From Nonomuraea maritima (GTDB taxonomy: Bacteria > Actinomycetota > Actinomycetes > Streptosporangiales > Streptosporangiaceae): a DNA stretch of 64,000 nt. The stretch is from NCBI RefSeq assembly GCF_900100395.1, contig NZ_FNFB01000021.1:62001-126000 (forward strand). The letters are read 5' to 3'. The translations under genes and the position numbers were made by a program. Shown here one piece after another: positions 23,505-31,653 of the stretch; the stretch's first letter is position 1, and each line of letters begins with the position of its first letter. The notes under the pieces are model-generated. The model was not told where the DNA came from, made no database searches, and was given only the letters and a program-made list of their open reading frames with translations.

Positions 23505-25518
23505 AGGTCAGGGTCCGGGCCTCCTCCACGTTCCCGTTGGCGTCGACGGAACGGAAGGAGAGCTCATGCGTGCCCTTGCGCAGCACCCGGAACGGCTTGT
23601 CGTACGCCTGCCACTTCCCGCCGTCGAGCCGGTACTCGGTCGCGGTCACGCCCGAGCCCCAGCCGTCGCCGGCCGTGAGCGTGACCGTCGGGTTCTTGTA
23701 CGCCTCGCCCTTGCGCGGCGGACGCCGGCTCAGCGCCGCCTCCGTCACGGGCGCGTCCACCTCGATGGCCCGCAGCGCCGCGTTCAGGTCGGGCAGCGGC
23801 CCGATGTGCTCGGCGGCGGTCGCCGTGCCCTGCGGCGTGCCCGTCCGCTTGAGCAGGTCGGCGATCCGCGCGGCGCTCCACGGCTCCTGGCCGGTCGCCT
23901 TCAGGTACGACTGGACGGCCACCACCGCGCCGGTGACGATCGGGCCCGCGCCCGAGGTGCCGCCGAACGTCCTCGTGTAGCGGACGTCGAGGTTCGCCGG
24001 GTCGGTGCCGCCCTGCAGGTTGCCGTTGCCGCCGGAGGTCACGATGTCGTGCCCCCAGCCCTGCAGGTCGAACCTGCTGCCGTGGTTGGAGAAGTTCAGC
24101 CGCTCGTGATCGGTGCTGCTGCCGGCGCCGACCATGATCGCGCCGGAGTCCTGCACGCTCCGGTCGAACCACGTGATGCCGTTCTGGACGTACAGCTCGG
24201 AGTCGACGTTCTGGTTGCCGTTGCCGCCGGTCTCCACGACGGTGACGCCGAGGCTGTCGAGCAGTTTGATCGCGTCGAAGACGGACGGGATCCACTCCAG
24301 GGGCGCGTAGTTGCTGCCGCCGAGCGGGCCCGAGGTCTGCTGCTCCAGCAGCACCGCGTCGCCGGGCGCGAGCACCCCGAGCCCGGCCAGGTACGCGAGC
24401 GCGGCGCCTGGGCTCCACCGGGTGCCGCCCCCCTCCAGCGCCTGGGTGGGCGAGATGCCGTACATCGTCGCCTCCGGCACGCTGCCGGTCACGCCGTAGC
24501 CGTTGTCCTTGGCGACCAGCTCGCCGAAGACCGCGGTGCCGTGCTCGTCCGCGAACCCCGTGTAGCGCGGGAACGCCGTACCGCCGAGATCGCTGGACGC
24601 GTCGAGCTGGAGGTCCTCGTGCGAGACGGTCCAGTCGTACTCGAGGTCGACGATCTTGATGCCGGCGCCCCTGGCGCGCGGGTCCTGGTGGGAGAAGTCG
24701 GCGTCGATGCCCTCGGGCGCGGGCCGCAGGTATCCCTGGGAGCCGGTGAAGTCGGGGGTCGACGACGGTGGCGGGACGAGGTCGGGGGCCGGGTAGGCGA
24801 AGGCCACCTCGGGCAGGGCCCGCAGGTCGGCGACGACCTGCCGCACGTCCGCGTCGGCGGGCAGCACGACGGTGTACCAGGAGGCCATGTCGGGCGCCGC
24901 GCCGGAGCGCGCCTTCGCCCTGGCGCCGAGCTCGTCCAGCTTGGCCACCGCCGAGCCGGGCAGCAGCGGCGTGACCGAGCGGACGCCGTGCCGGTCGAGG
25001 ACGGCCTGGACGGGGTCGAGGTCGGCGCCCGCGGCGCTGCGCAGCGCCTGACCCGTGCCGCGGACCCGGAGCGGCTCCTTGAACTTGACCTCCAGCGCGA
25101 CCTCGGGGGTGACCGAGGCGGACGCCTCGAAGGCGCGGCCGTCGCGCAGCGACCCGGTCACGGTGACCGTCGTCGTGCCAGGGGTGAGCCAGCCCCGCGT
25201 CTTGTCGAAGTGGAGGACGAGGTCGGCGCGCCGGTCGTGGTCGGTGTCGGCGGTGGTGGCGAGGTACCCGTCGCCGTCCCTGGCGACCGGCGTGCCGCCG
25301 GCCAGCCGGACGGTGGCCGGGTCGACCGCGGCGGCGTCCAGGCCGTCCCCGCTCAGCAGCGTGACCGGAACGAATCCCGGGCCGGCGACGTTGACGTGGG
25401 CGGGCAGCACAGCGCCGATCGGGAGCGGGGCCGGGGTGGCGGCCTGCGCGGGGAGCGCTCCGATCGCGCTGACGACTAAGGATCCGAGGGTTGCCAGGAC
25501 TGCCTGACGCTTGGCCAT
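23491..25518 (-). CDS. Secreted S8 (subtilisin-like) serine protease
   Basis: 675 residues, start MAKRQAVLATLGSLVVSAIG, with signal peptide ending near ALPAQAATPA. A prodomain of about 240 residues with a beta-rich part (DADGDG-like TADTDHDRRADL repeats) precedes the peptidase. Catalytic triad: Asp291 in IKIVDLEYDW, His326 in DEHGTAVFGELVA, Ser522 in GGTSGAGPIVTGAV; the oxyanion Asn lies in VETGGNGNQN. A C-terminal Ig-like domain (VTATEYRLDGGKWQAYDKPFRV) follows, probably for substrate or wall binding. The DLEYD context of the Asp differs from the usual D-[ST]-G, a trait of some streptomycete S8 proteins. Convergent with the PucR gene. Confidence 0.9.
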   Translation of the reverse strand: MAKRQAVLATLGSLVVSAIGALPAQAATPAPLPIGAVLPAHVNVAGPGFVPVTLLSGDGLDAAAVDPATVRLAGGTPVARDGDGYLATTADTDHDRRADLVLHFDKTRGWLTPGTTTVTVTGSLRDGRAFEASASVTPEVALEVKFKEPLRVRGTGQALRSAAGADLDPVQAVLDRHGVRSVTPLLPGSAVAKLDELGARAKARSGAAPDMASWYTVVLPADADVRQVVADLRALPEVAFAYPAPDLVPPPSSTPDFTGSQGYLRPAPEGIDADFSHQDPRARGAGIKIVDLEYDWTVSHEDLQLDASSDLGGTAFPRYTGFADEHGTAVFGELVAKDNGYGVTGSVPEATMYGISPTQALEGGGTRWSPGAALAYLAGLGVLAPGDAVLLEQQTSGPLGGSNYAPLEWIPSVFDAIKLLDSLGVTVVETGGNGNQNVDSELYVQNGITWFDRSVQDSGAIMVGAGSSTDHERLNFSNHGSRFDLQGWGHDIVTSGGNGNLQGGTDPANLDVRYTRTFGGTSGAGPIVTGAVVAVQSYLKATGQEPWSAARIADLLKRTGTPQGTATAAEHIGPLPDLNAALRAIEVDAPVTEAALSRRPPRKGEAYKNPTVTLTAGDGWGSGVTATEYRLDGGKWQAYDKPFRVLRKGTHELSFRSVDANGNVEEARTLTFRNR

Positions 25519-25682
25519 GAACCATCCGTTCGTGCGCGAGGGGACTGTCGATCAAGGGGTCGGCAGCATTGAATCCCGGACGGGCGCGACGTGCACTGGG
25601 CCATCTGACGGAAGATCCGGCCGCGCTGACCGACCGTTGTCGAAGGGCACTACCGACCAGGCGACGGGTTACGGTGATCGGC

Positions 25683-26720
25683 ATGCCGGCATACCCCGAC
25701 AAGCCGCAGCCGGGCGACAAGGTCGCCGTCCTGTCCCCCGGCGCCGCCGCCCCCGCGATCTTCCCTGAGCCGTACGAGCTGGGTCTGACCCGTCTGCGGG
25801 AGGAGTTCGGCCTCGAACCGGTCGAGTACCCGACCACCCGCGCGCTCGGGTCGTCGCCCGCCGCGCGGGCCGCCGACGTCAACGCCGCGTTCGCCGATCC
25901 GGAGATCAAGGCGGTGCTCACCTCGATCGGCGGCGACGACCAGATCAAGGTGCTGCGCCACCTCGACCCCGACGTGCTCCGGGCCGGCGCGAAGCCGTTC
26001 TTCGGCATCAGCGACAACACGAACCTGTGCAACTACCTGTGGAACCTCGGCGTCGTGTCGTACTACGGCGGCACCGTCATGACGCTGTTCGGCCGGGGCG
26101 GCCGGATGAACCCGCAGGCGGCCGCGGCCGTGCGGGCCGCCCTGTTCACCCATGACGAGCACGAGCTGCGCCCCGCCGCGACGTACGGCGACGTCGACCA
26201 GGACTGGAACGACCCGCCGCTGCCGGCCCGCGAGCCCGAGACGTTCCCCGGCGAGGGCTGGGAGTGGCACGGCCCGAGCCGTACGGTGACCGGCCCCTCT
26301 TGGGGCGGCTGCCTGGAGATCGTCGACTTCAACCTGCGCGTCGGCACGCACGTCAGGGAGCCCGCCGCCTACGACGGCTGCGTGCTGTTCCTGGAGACCT
26401 CCGAGATGCTGCCGGACGCCGACTACGTGTACTACCTGCTGATGTGCATGGGTGAGCGCGGGCTGCTCGGCCGGTTCGCCGCCGCGATCATGGGGCGGCC
26501 CAAGGCGTGGTCGCTCGCCGCCCGCCTGGGGCCGGAGGAGAAGGCCGCGTACGTCGCCGCGCAGCGCGAGGCCGTGCTGCGGGCCTTCGCCGAGTACAAC
26601 CCGGACATCCCGCTCGTCATGAACGTCGACGTCGGGCACACCGACCCGCAGCTGGTCGTTCCTTACGGGGGCGCGGTCACCGTCGACGCCGCCGCCCGCC
26701 GCGTCTCCGTGCGTTACTGA
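25683..26720 (+). CDS. S66-family peptidase (LD-carboxypeptidase/MccF-like)
   Basis: 345 residues, start MPAYPDKPQPGDKVAVLSPG. The S66 triad is visible: Ser110 in FFGISDNTN, Glu238 in VLFLETSE and His319 in NVDVGHTDPQ; IGGDDQ matches the conserved GG loop. S66 enzymes are either cytosolic LD-carboxypeptidases of murein recycling or MccF-type proteins that cleave microcin C-like aminoacyl sulfamoyl nucleotides; the length (345) and the SIGGDD loop lean to the MccF-like branch. No signal peptide. Followed after 67 bases by the methyltransferase gene, same strand, not clearly one operon. Confidence 0.88.
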   Translation: MPAYPDKPQPGDKVAVLSPGAAAPAIFPEPYELGLTRLREEFGLEPVEYPTTRALGSSPAARAADVNAAFADPEIKAVLTSIGGDDQIKVLRHLDPDVLRAGAKPFFGISDNTNLCNYLWNLGVVSYYGGTVMTLFGRGGRMNPQAAAAVRAALFTHDEHELRPAATYGDVDQDWNDPPLPAREPETFPGEGWEWHGPSRTVTGPSWGGCLEIVDFNLRVGTHVREPAAYDGCVLFLETSEMLPDADYVYYLLMCMGERGLLGRFAAAIMGRPKAWSLAARLGPEEKAAYVAAQREAVLRAFAEYNPDIPLVMNVDVGHTDPQLVVPYGGAVTVDAAARRVSVRY

Positions 26721-26787
26721 CGCCCGCGCCGAACACCGCCTGACCTGCGAGTTAGCCTGAACGTGACCCGGCAGAAGGGGAATGCGC

Positions 26788-27870
26788 ATGTCTCAGGTCA
26801 GGAAAGAGGTGGACCCCGATCGGCTGCGCGCGCTGACCGACCGGATGGTCGCCGACGCCGGCGGTTCGATGGCGCTGCACCTCGGGCTCATCGGCGACCG
26901 GCTCGGGCTGTTCGCCGCGCTCGCCGACGGCGGCCCGCTCACCCCGGGGGAACTCGCCGACCGCACCGGCACGGCAGAACGGTACGTCCGCGACTGGTGC
27001 CTGACGATGGCCGCCTCCGGCTACATCACGTACGCGGGCGGCGGCGACAAGCGCACCGCCCGCTACGAGCTCTCCCCCGAGCAGGCCGAGGCGTTCACGC
27101 ACGCCGACGGCTCCGGGTACGTCGCGGGCATGTTCCAGAGCCTCACCGCGGCCACCCGCATGACCGACCGGCTGGCCCAGGCGTTCCGCACCGGCGCCGG
27201 CATCCCGTGGGGCGAGCAGCACGCCGACATGTTCGAGGGCACCGAGCGGTTCTTCCGCGCCGCCTACATGGCGAACCTGACCGGTTCGTGGATCCCGTCA
27301 CTGACCGGGATGGCGGAGCGGCTCGGGAGCGGCTCGCGCGTCGCCGACGTCGGCTGCGGGTTCGGCACGTCGACGATCATCATGGCGCGGGCGTACCCGA
27401 ACTCGGCGTTCGTCGGGATCGACGCGCACGCGCCGTCGATCGAGGCGGCCAGGGAGCGGGCGGAGGCGGCCGGGGTGGCAGGCCGCGTGGAGTTCCGTAC
27501 GGCGGCGGCCGAGGACCTCGACGGTGACTTCGACCTCGTCACGTTCTTCGACTGCCTGCACGACATGCCCGACCCGCTCACGGCGTTGCGGGCCGCCCGC
27601 GCGGCGTTGCGGCCCGCCGGGCGGGTCATGGCGGTCGAGCCGATCAGCTGGGACTCGGTCGAGGAGACCGCCAACCCCGTAGGACGTCTGCTGGTGGGGG
27701 TGTCGATGTTCGTCTGCCTGCCGAGCGGGCTGTCCGCGCCGCCCGCGACCGGGCTCGGCTCGCAGCCGGGGCCGAGGCGCCTCCTGGAGCTGGCCGGAAA
27801 GGCGGGGTTCGGCGAGGCCCGGGTCGCGACCGGCACGGACGTCCACCTGGTCTACGAGTTCGGCCCGTAG
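26788..27870 (+). CDS. Class I SAM-dependent methyltransferase
   Basis: 360 residues from the ATG at 26788, seven bases after AAGGGG; an ATG six bases earlier would leave no spacing. The N-terminal 150 residues are a winged-helix dimerisation-like domain (MALHLGLIGDRLGLFAALADGGPLTPGELADRTGTAERYVRDW). The SAM-binding fold begins with VADVGCGFGTSTIIMARAYP (motif I), then FVGIDAHAPSIEAAR, and FDLVTFFDCLHDMPDP, and a motif with GRVMAVEP. The build recalls small-molecule O/N/C-methyltransferases of the rv2258c type. It is convergent, one base apart, with an FAD monooxygenase; together they resemble natural-product tailoring enzymes (inference). Confidence 0.9.
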   Translation: MSQVRKEVDPDRLRALTDRMVADAGGSMALHLGLIGDRLGLFAALADGGPLTPGELADRTGTAERYVRDWCLTMAASGYITYAGGGDKRTARYELSPEQAEAFTHADGSGYVAGMFQSLTAATRMTDRLAQAFRTGAGIPWGEQHADMFEGTERFFRAAYMANLTGSWIPSLTGMAERLGSGSRVADVGCGFGTSTIIMARAYPNSAFVGIDAHAPSIEAARERAEAAGVAGRVEFRTAAAEDLDGDFDLVTFFDCLHDMPDPLTALRAARAALRPAGRVMAVEPISWDSVEETANPVGRLLVGVSMFVCLPSGLSAPPATGLGSQPGPRRLLELAGKAGFGEARVATGTDVHLVYEFGP

Positions 27871-27871
27871 T

Positions 27872-29038
27872 TCAGTCGTGCCGTCGCCTGCGCCCTGGCA
27901 GCTCCGCCAGGGTCTCGAGCGCCCTGTCGATCCGGCAGAACAGCCACGGCGGCATGCGCTGCGGCAGCGCGGCGTGCCGCCGCCCGAGCAGCACGATGAG
28001 CTGCTCGGGCGGCAGGTCGATGTAGCGGGGCAGGTGCTCGAACCAGCGGGCGCTGTTGCGGGCCGCTGCCTGGCTGGCGCACGTCGGCGGTTTGCGCATC
28101 CGCTGGTAGCGGCTCAGGGCGCGCGGCAGGCGGGCGTCCTGGCACAGCGCTTCTGCCAGGCCGGCGGCGTCCGCGAGCGCGAGCGCGGTGCCCGCGCCGA
28201 CGGAGTAGTGGGTGGTGTGCGCGGCGTCGCCCAGCAGGACGACGTTGCCGCGGTGCCACACGCGGTTGGTCAGCGTACGGAACCTCGCCCAGCGGACGCC
28301 GGTGTTCTCCTGGCCGATCAGCGGGTGCCCGTCGAGGACGTCGGCGAACAGCTTCTCCAGCAGGGCCATGCCGTCGGCCTCTGCCACCTCGTGCAGCCCG
28401 AGCCCCCGCCAGGTCTCGGGGGCGCACTCGACCACGCAGGTGCTGTGGGTCGTGCTGTACGGGTAGCCGTAGCACCAGATCCAGCCGTGCTCCGTGGGCA
28501 CGAAGGCGAAGACGAACGACTCGAACACCTGGGTCGTCCCGAGCCAGGTGTAGAGGTTGCGCCCGGCCTTGCTGACGGTGCCGAAGTCGGCGGCGTGGCG
28601 TTCGCGCAGCACGCTGTTGATCCCGTCGCCGGCGACGACGAGGTCGGCCCCCGCCGTCTCGGCCGGGTCGGTGATCTCGCGTTCGAACGCGACCCGCACC
28701 CCCAGGGCGCGGGCCCGCTCGGTGAGGATGCGGAGCAGCTCGTGCCGGCCGATCCCGTAGCCGCCCTCCGCGCCCTCCACCGTCACCCTGGCCCGGCCCT
28801 GCAGGTGGGTGTCCCACTGGGACCAGTGGACGGAGCTGCGCCTGACGGCCTCGGCGGAGACGGGATCGCTGACGTAGAGGGCGCCGAGCAGGTCGGCCCA
28901 GTAGGTCACGCCCCAGCCGTAGGTGGACCCGGCCGGGTTGCGTTCGTACACGGTGATGTCGTGGGACGGGTCGACGACCTTCATGAGGATCGAGAAGTAC
29001 AGGCTCGCAGGTCCGCCGCCGACACAGGTGATCTTCAC
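27872..29038 (-). CDS. FAD-dependent aromatic monooxygenase-like protein
   Basis: 388 residues, start MKITCVGGGPASLYFSILMK. FAD-binding signs: GGGPASL (Rossmann GxGxxA/G), the DG motif in LVVAGDGINSVLRE, and the GDAAHTTHYSVGAGTALALADA motif. Sequence segments YERNPAGSTYGWGVTYW and PYSTTHSTCVVEC resemble the salicylyl-CoA/anthraniloyl-CoA hydroxylase group and VioC-like enzymes. It would hydroxylate an aromatic or acyl-CoA substrate with NAD(P)H and O2. The start is 15 bases from a long palindrome, so a dedicated repressor is likely, but no regulator gene is adjacent. Confidence 0.88.
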   Translation of the reverse strand: MKITCVGGGPASLYFSILMKVVDPSHDITVYERNPAGSTYGWGVTYWADLLGALYVSDPVSAEAVRRSSVHWSQWDTHLQGRARVTVEGAEGGYGIGRHELLRILTERARALGVRVAFEREITDPAETAGADLVVAGDGINSVLRERHAADFGTVSKAGRNLYTWLGTTQVFESFVFAFVPTEHGWIWCYGYPYSTTHSTCVVECAPETWRGLGLHEVAEADGMALLEKLFADVLDGHPLIGQENTGVRWARFRTLTNRVWHRGNVVLLGDAAHTTHYSVGAGTALALADAAGLAEALCQDARLPRALSRYQRMRKPPTCASQAAARNSARWFEHLPRYIDLPPEQLIVLLGRRHAALPQRMPPWLFCRIDRALETLAELPGRRRRHD

Positions 29039-29053
29039 TCGAGGCCCCCAAAT

Positions 29054-29084
29054 TACTCAAAGTGATGATTCATCACCAAGAGTA
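29054..29084. promoter_or_regulatory. 31-bp palindrome upstream of the FAD monooxygenase
   Basis: Perfect dyad GTGATGA-T-TCATCAC at 29062-29076 with a second pair TACTC (29054-29058) and GAGTA (29080-29084) that shares the same centre at base 29069. Only three positions on each side mismatch. Located 16-46 bases upstream of the minus-strand start codon, it is a good operator candidate. Confidence 0.65.
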
Positions 29085-29159
29085 GCAGGGAGGAATCACC
29101 GCGTAACGCCGCGAACACGGGCGCAACCGGAAATGCCGGGTTTCATGGTTCGGCTTGAC

Positions 29160-29178
29160 TGTGGATCTTTCATCCACA
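29160..29178 (+). promoter_or_regulatory. Inverted repeat in the promoter of the secreted-protein gene
   Basis: TGTGGAT (29160-29166) and ATCCACA (29172-29178) are perfect arms with a 5-base loop, 40 bases upstream of the start codon at 29218. It may be an operator or a 5' UTR hairpin. Confidence 0.4.
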
Positions 29179-29217
29179 AGATTGTTCGGGTCTTTCCTGA
29201 CCATCCAAGGAATCCCC

Positions 29218-30039
29218 ATGAAGCGAACCCTCGCCGGTGTCGCCGTGGTCGCGGGCCTGGTGCAGCTCCCTGCCGCCCCCGCGCTGGCGGCACCGAAGAT
29301 CGACCCCGTCAAGGCGCTCAAGGCCGAGCTCGTACGGGGCAAGGCCGTCGACATCGTCGCCGCCGTGAAGGTCGACTTCGGCGGCGGCGTCTCCTACACC
29401 TCCGCCATGGACGGCACGATCGGGTACGGGCCCGGCGGCGAGATCGCCTCCGACATCTCCCACACCATGACCTACAGCAAGGCCGCGCTCACCTCCCTGC
29501 GCAAGCAGGGCATCGACGGCGACCTGCGGCAGGCACCCGTCAGGATGATCTCCGCGGCCGGCGACGACTACGTCTCCGGCCCTCTGGTCGACCCGGCGCT
29601 GCCGCAGGACGCCACCTGGGTGCGGTACGCCGGCACCGACCTGCCGACCAGCAACCTGCTGCTGGAGGTGCGCGAGCCTGACACGCTCAAGGCCCTGCTG
29701 AAGCACCGCTCCTCCTACCGCGACGGCGTGCTGAAGGGCAGCATCAAGACCGACGCGCTGGCCAAGGCGTCGCGGTCGTTCGCCTCGCGCTTCGGCAAGC
29801 CGAAGAAGGTCACGAAGGTCTCCTACACCCTCTGGCTGAGCGGCACCGGGCTGGTCGAGCGGGTCTCGGCCAAGGCCGCCCTGCCGTCGGGCGACGGCTC
29901 CGTCCGCGTCGAGTCCGACACCCGCTACTCGACGTGGGGCCGCGAGGCGACGGTCCTGCTGCCCCTGCGGGGCGACGTGATCGACCGGAGCGAGCTCGCC
30001 GACAGGCTGCCGGCCAAGGTGCCCGGCATCTGGGGCTGA
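29218..30039 (+). CDS. Secreted protein of unknown function (LppX/LolA-like pattern)
   Basis: 273 residues from the ATG at 29218, preceded by AAGGA. A signal peptide with an Ala-x-Ala site (KRTLAGVAVVAGLVQLPAAPALAAPK) has no lipobox Cys. The mature part alternates short beta strands and shows SYTSAMDGTIGYGPGGEIASDISHTMTYS, MISAAGDDYVSGPLVDPALPQDATWVRYAGTD and a C-terminal AKVPGIWG. This resembles actinobacterial lipoprotein-like exported proteins with a LppX/LolA-type half-barrel, but I cannot assign a family with certainty. No close operon partner; the P1 peptidase gene starts 43 bases later and could be cotranscribed. Confidence 0.75.
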   Translation: MKRTLAGVAVVAGLVQLPAAPALAAPKIDPVKALKAELVRGKAVDIVAAVKVDFGGGVSYTSAMDGTIGYGPGGEIASDISHTMTYSKAALTSLRKQGIDGDLRQAPVRMISAAGDDYVSGPLVDPALPQDATWVRYAGTDLPTSNLLLEVREPDTLKALLKHRSSYRDGVLKGSIKTDALAKASRSFASRFGKPKKVTKVSYTLWLSGTGLVERVSAKAALPSGDGSVRVESDTRYSTWGREATVLLPLRGDVIDRSELADRLPAKVPGIWG

Positions 30040-30082
30040 CGCCGCGCGGCGATAGGGTCGAGCCCGTGCGAGGGGAAGGTCC

Positions 30083-31099
30083 ATGAGCGGCACGCCGGGG
30101 CGCGCGCGGGCGCGCTCGCTCGGCGTCGTCGTCGGCGCGTTGCCGCCGGGGCCGCTGAACGCCATCACCGACGTCGATGGCGTGCTGGTCGGCCACACCA
30201 CCATCGACGACGGCGCCGACCTGCACACCGGGGTCACCGCCGTCGTCCCCCGGCAGCTGGTCACCGGTCGGTGGGAGCTGCCTGCGGCCGTCCACACCGC
30301 CAACGGGTACGGAAAGCTCGTCGGCTCCACCCAGGTCGACGAGCTCGGCGTCATCGAGTCGCCGGTCGTCCTGACGGCCACCCTGTCGGCGTTCCTGGCG
30401 GCCGACGCGGTGCTGACGTACCTGATGCGGCGGCGCCCGGACGCGCTGTCGTTCAACCCGCTCGTGGGCGAGACCAACGACGGCTTCCTGTCCGACATCC
30501 GGCGCCGTCCGATCACCGAACGGCACGTCCTCGACGCCCTCGAAGGGGCGAGCGGCGGCCTGCCCGCCGAGGGCTGCGTCGGGGCGGGCACCGGCACGAC
30601 GGCCCTGGGGTTCAAGGCCGGGATCGGCACCGCCTCCCGGCGGCAGGTGGTCGGCGGCCTCCCGGTGACGGTGGGGGCGCTCGTCCAGGCGAACTTCGGC
30701 GGCGTGCTGACCGTCCTGGGGACGCCGATGCCGGTGGAGGACCTGCTGCCCGGGGTCGTGCGCGCGGAGCCGCCCGGCAACTCCTGCATGATCGTGGTGG
30801 CGACGGACGCGCCGCTCGACTCCCGCCGGCTGGGGCGCCTGGCCCGCCGGGCGGTCTTCGCCATGGGACGCGTCGGGGCGTCGTACTCCCACGGCAGCGG
30901 CGACTACGCGATCGCCTTCAGCACGGCCCCGCCCGAGCGGCCGCTCCTGCCCGACGCCGTGCTCGACCCGCTGTTCGCCGCGGTCATGGACGTGGTGGAG
31001 GAGGCGCTGCTCGACTCCGTGTTCACCGCGACGACCACCACCGGCGTGCACGGCCGTACGAGCCACGCGTTCCCGTACGACCGGATCACTCGAACATGA
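30083..31099 (+). CDS. P1-family peptidase (DmpA/L-aminopeptidase type)
   Basis: 338 residues, start MSGTPGRARARSLGVVVGAL after GGGGAAGG. P1 enzymes are self-processing N-terminal nucleophile hydrolases that release N-terminal D/L amino acids or beta-amino acids. Family marks: NAITDVDGVLVGHTT, VHTANGYGKLVGSTQVDELGVIESPVVLT, NPLVGETNDGFL, GAGTGTTALGFKAGIG. The self-cleavage site should be before Ser234 in PPGNSCMIVVATDAPL. Length is normal. No signal peptide. The 3' end overlaps the remnant TetR gene by 14 bases. Confidence 0.92.
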   Translation: MSGTPGRARARSLGVVVGALPPGPLNAITDVDGVLVGHTTIDDGADLHTGVTAVVPRQLVTGRWELPAAVHTANGYGKLVGSTQVDELGVIESPVVLTATLSAFLAADAVLTYLMRRRPDALSFNPLVGETNDGFLSDIRRRPITERHVLDALEGASGGLPAEGCVGAGTGTTALGFKAGIGTASRRQVVGGLPVTVGALVQANFGGVLTVLGTPMPVEDLLPGVVRAEPPGNSCMIVVATDAPLDSRRLGRLARRAVFAMGRVGASYSHGSGDYAIAFSTAPPERPLLPDAVLDPLFAAVMDVVEEALLDSVFTATTTTGVHGRTSHAFPYDRITRT

Positions 31100-31436
31100 T
31101 GCTCCGCAGGACGCGGGCCAGCCGCGTGGTCACCTCCTCGGCCGACATCGACGCGAGCGGGCCCGTCCTGACGATGTAGCGGTTGAACGCGACCCCGACG
31201 AGCTGTGCGGCCATCAGGTCGACGCGCACGTCCACGTCGTCGCCGTCCAGCAGCTCGCGGTAGGCGCGCAGGCTGCGCCGCTGCATCTCGGCGTAGAGGG
31301 CGGTCGCGGCCCGCTCGTCGGAGGCGGCGATGCTGCTGTTGCCCGCGCTGCGCGACCACATGACGGCCGCGGACCGGGACGCGTGCTCCCAGCACGTCAT
31401 CCTGACCTCTCCGATGGACGCCCACCTGCTGATCGG
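31086..31436 (-). pseudogene. Remnant of a TetR regulator lacking its DNA-binding half
   Basis: The last 110 or so codons read as a typical TetR ligand-binding C-terminus: AVMWSRSAGNSSIAAS, ALYAEMQRRSLRAYRELL and MAAQLVGVAFNRYIVRTGPLAS ending LARVLRSIMFE. Going upstream the TetR-like reading stops near base 31430, and the frame runs into the antisense of another fragment; no helix-turn-helix is present in any frame. About 75 N-terminal codons are therefore missing. The truncation suggests a deletion with a breakpoint close to 31430-31437. Confidence 0.65.
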
Positions 31437-31559
31437 GTGGGCGACCCGCGCGAGGTCGAGCTGGTGCCCGCCGGCCTGCCCGGGCCCGCCCGCGAGGCGG
31501 CGCCTTTCCTGCGCGAGCAGGCGGCGGCCGACCTGCGGGTGCTGCGGGTGCTGGCCTGA
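31437..31559 (+). pseudogene. C-terminal fragment of an unidentified gene
   Basis: A frame of about 40 codons ending at TGA 31557-31559 reads VGDPREVELVPAGLPGPARE and continues AAPFLREQAAADLRVLRVLA. Codon use is fully coding-like, but there is no start with a ribosome-binding site, and the 5' side is occupied by the truncated TetR gene. It looks like the tail of a gene whose front was removed by the same deletion. The family is not recognised. Confidence 0.45.
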
Positions 31560-31653
31560 CCCGCAATCAACTGGAACCGGCGGCGGGCGGCGAGTAGCCT
31601 GCCGTCGGCGCGTCGAATGGTTCGGCGGCTCGCTCACTGGACAGGAGACGACG

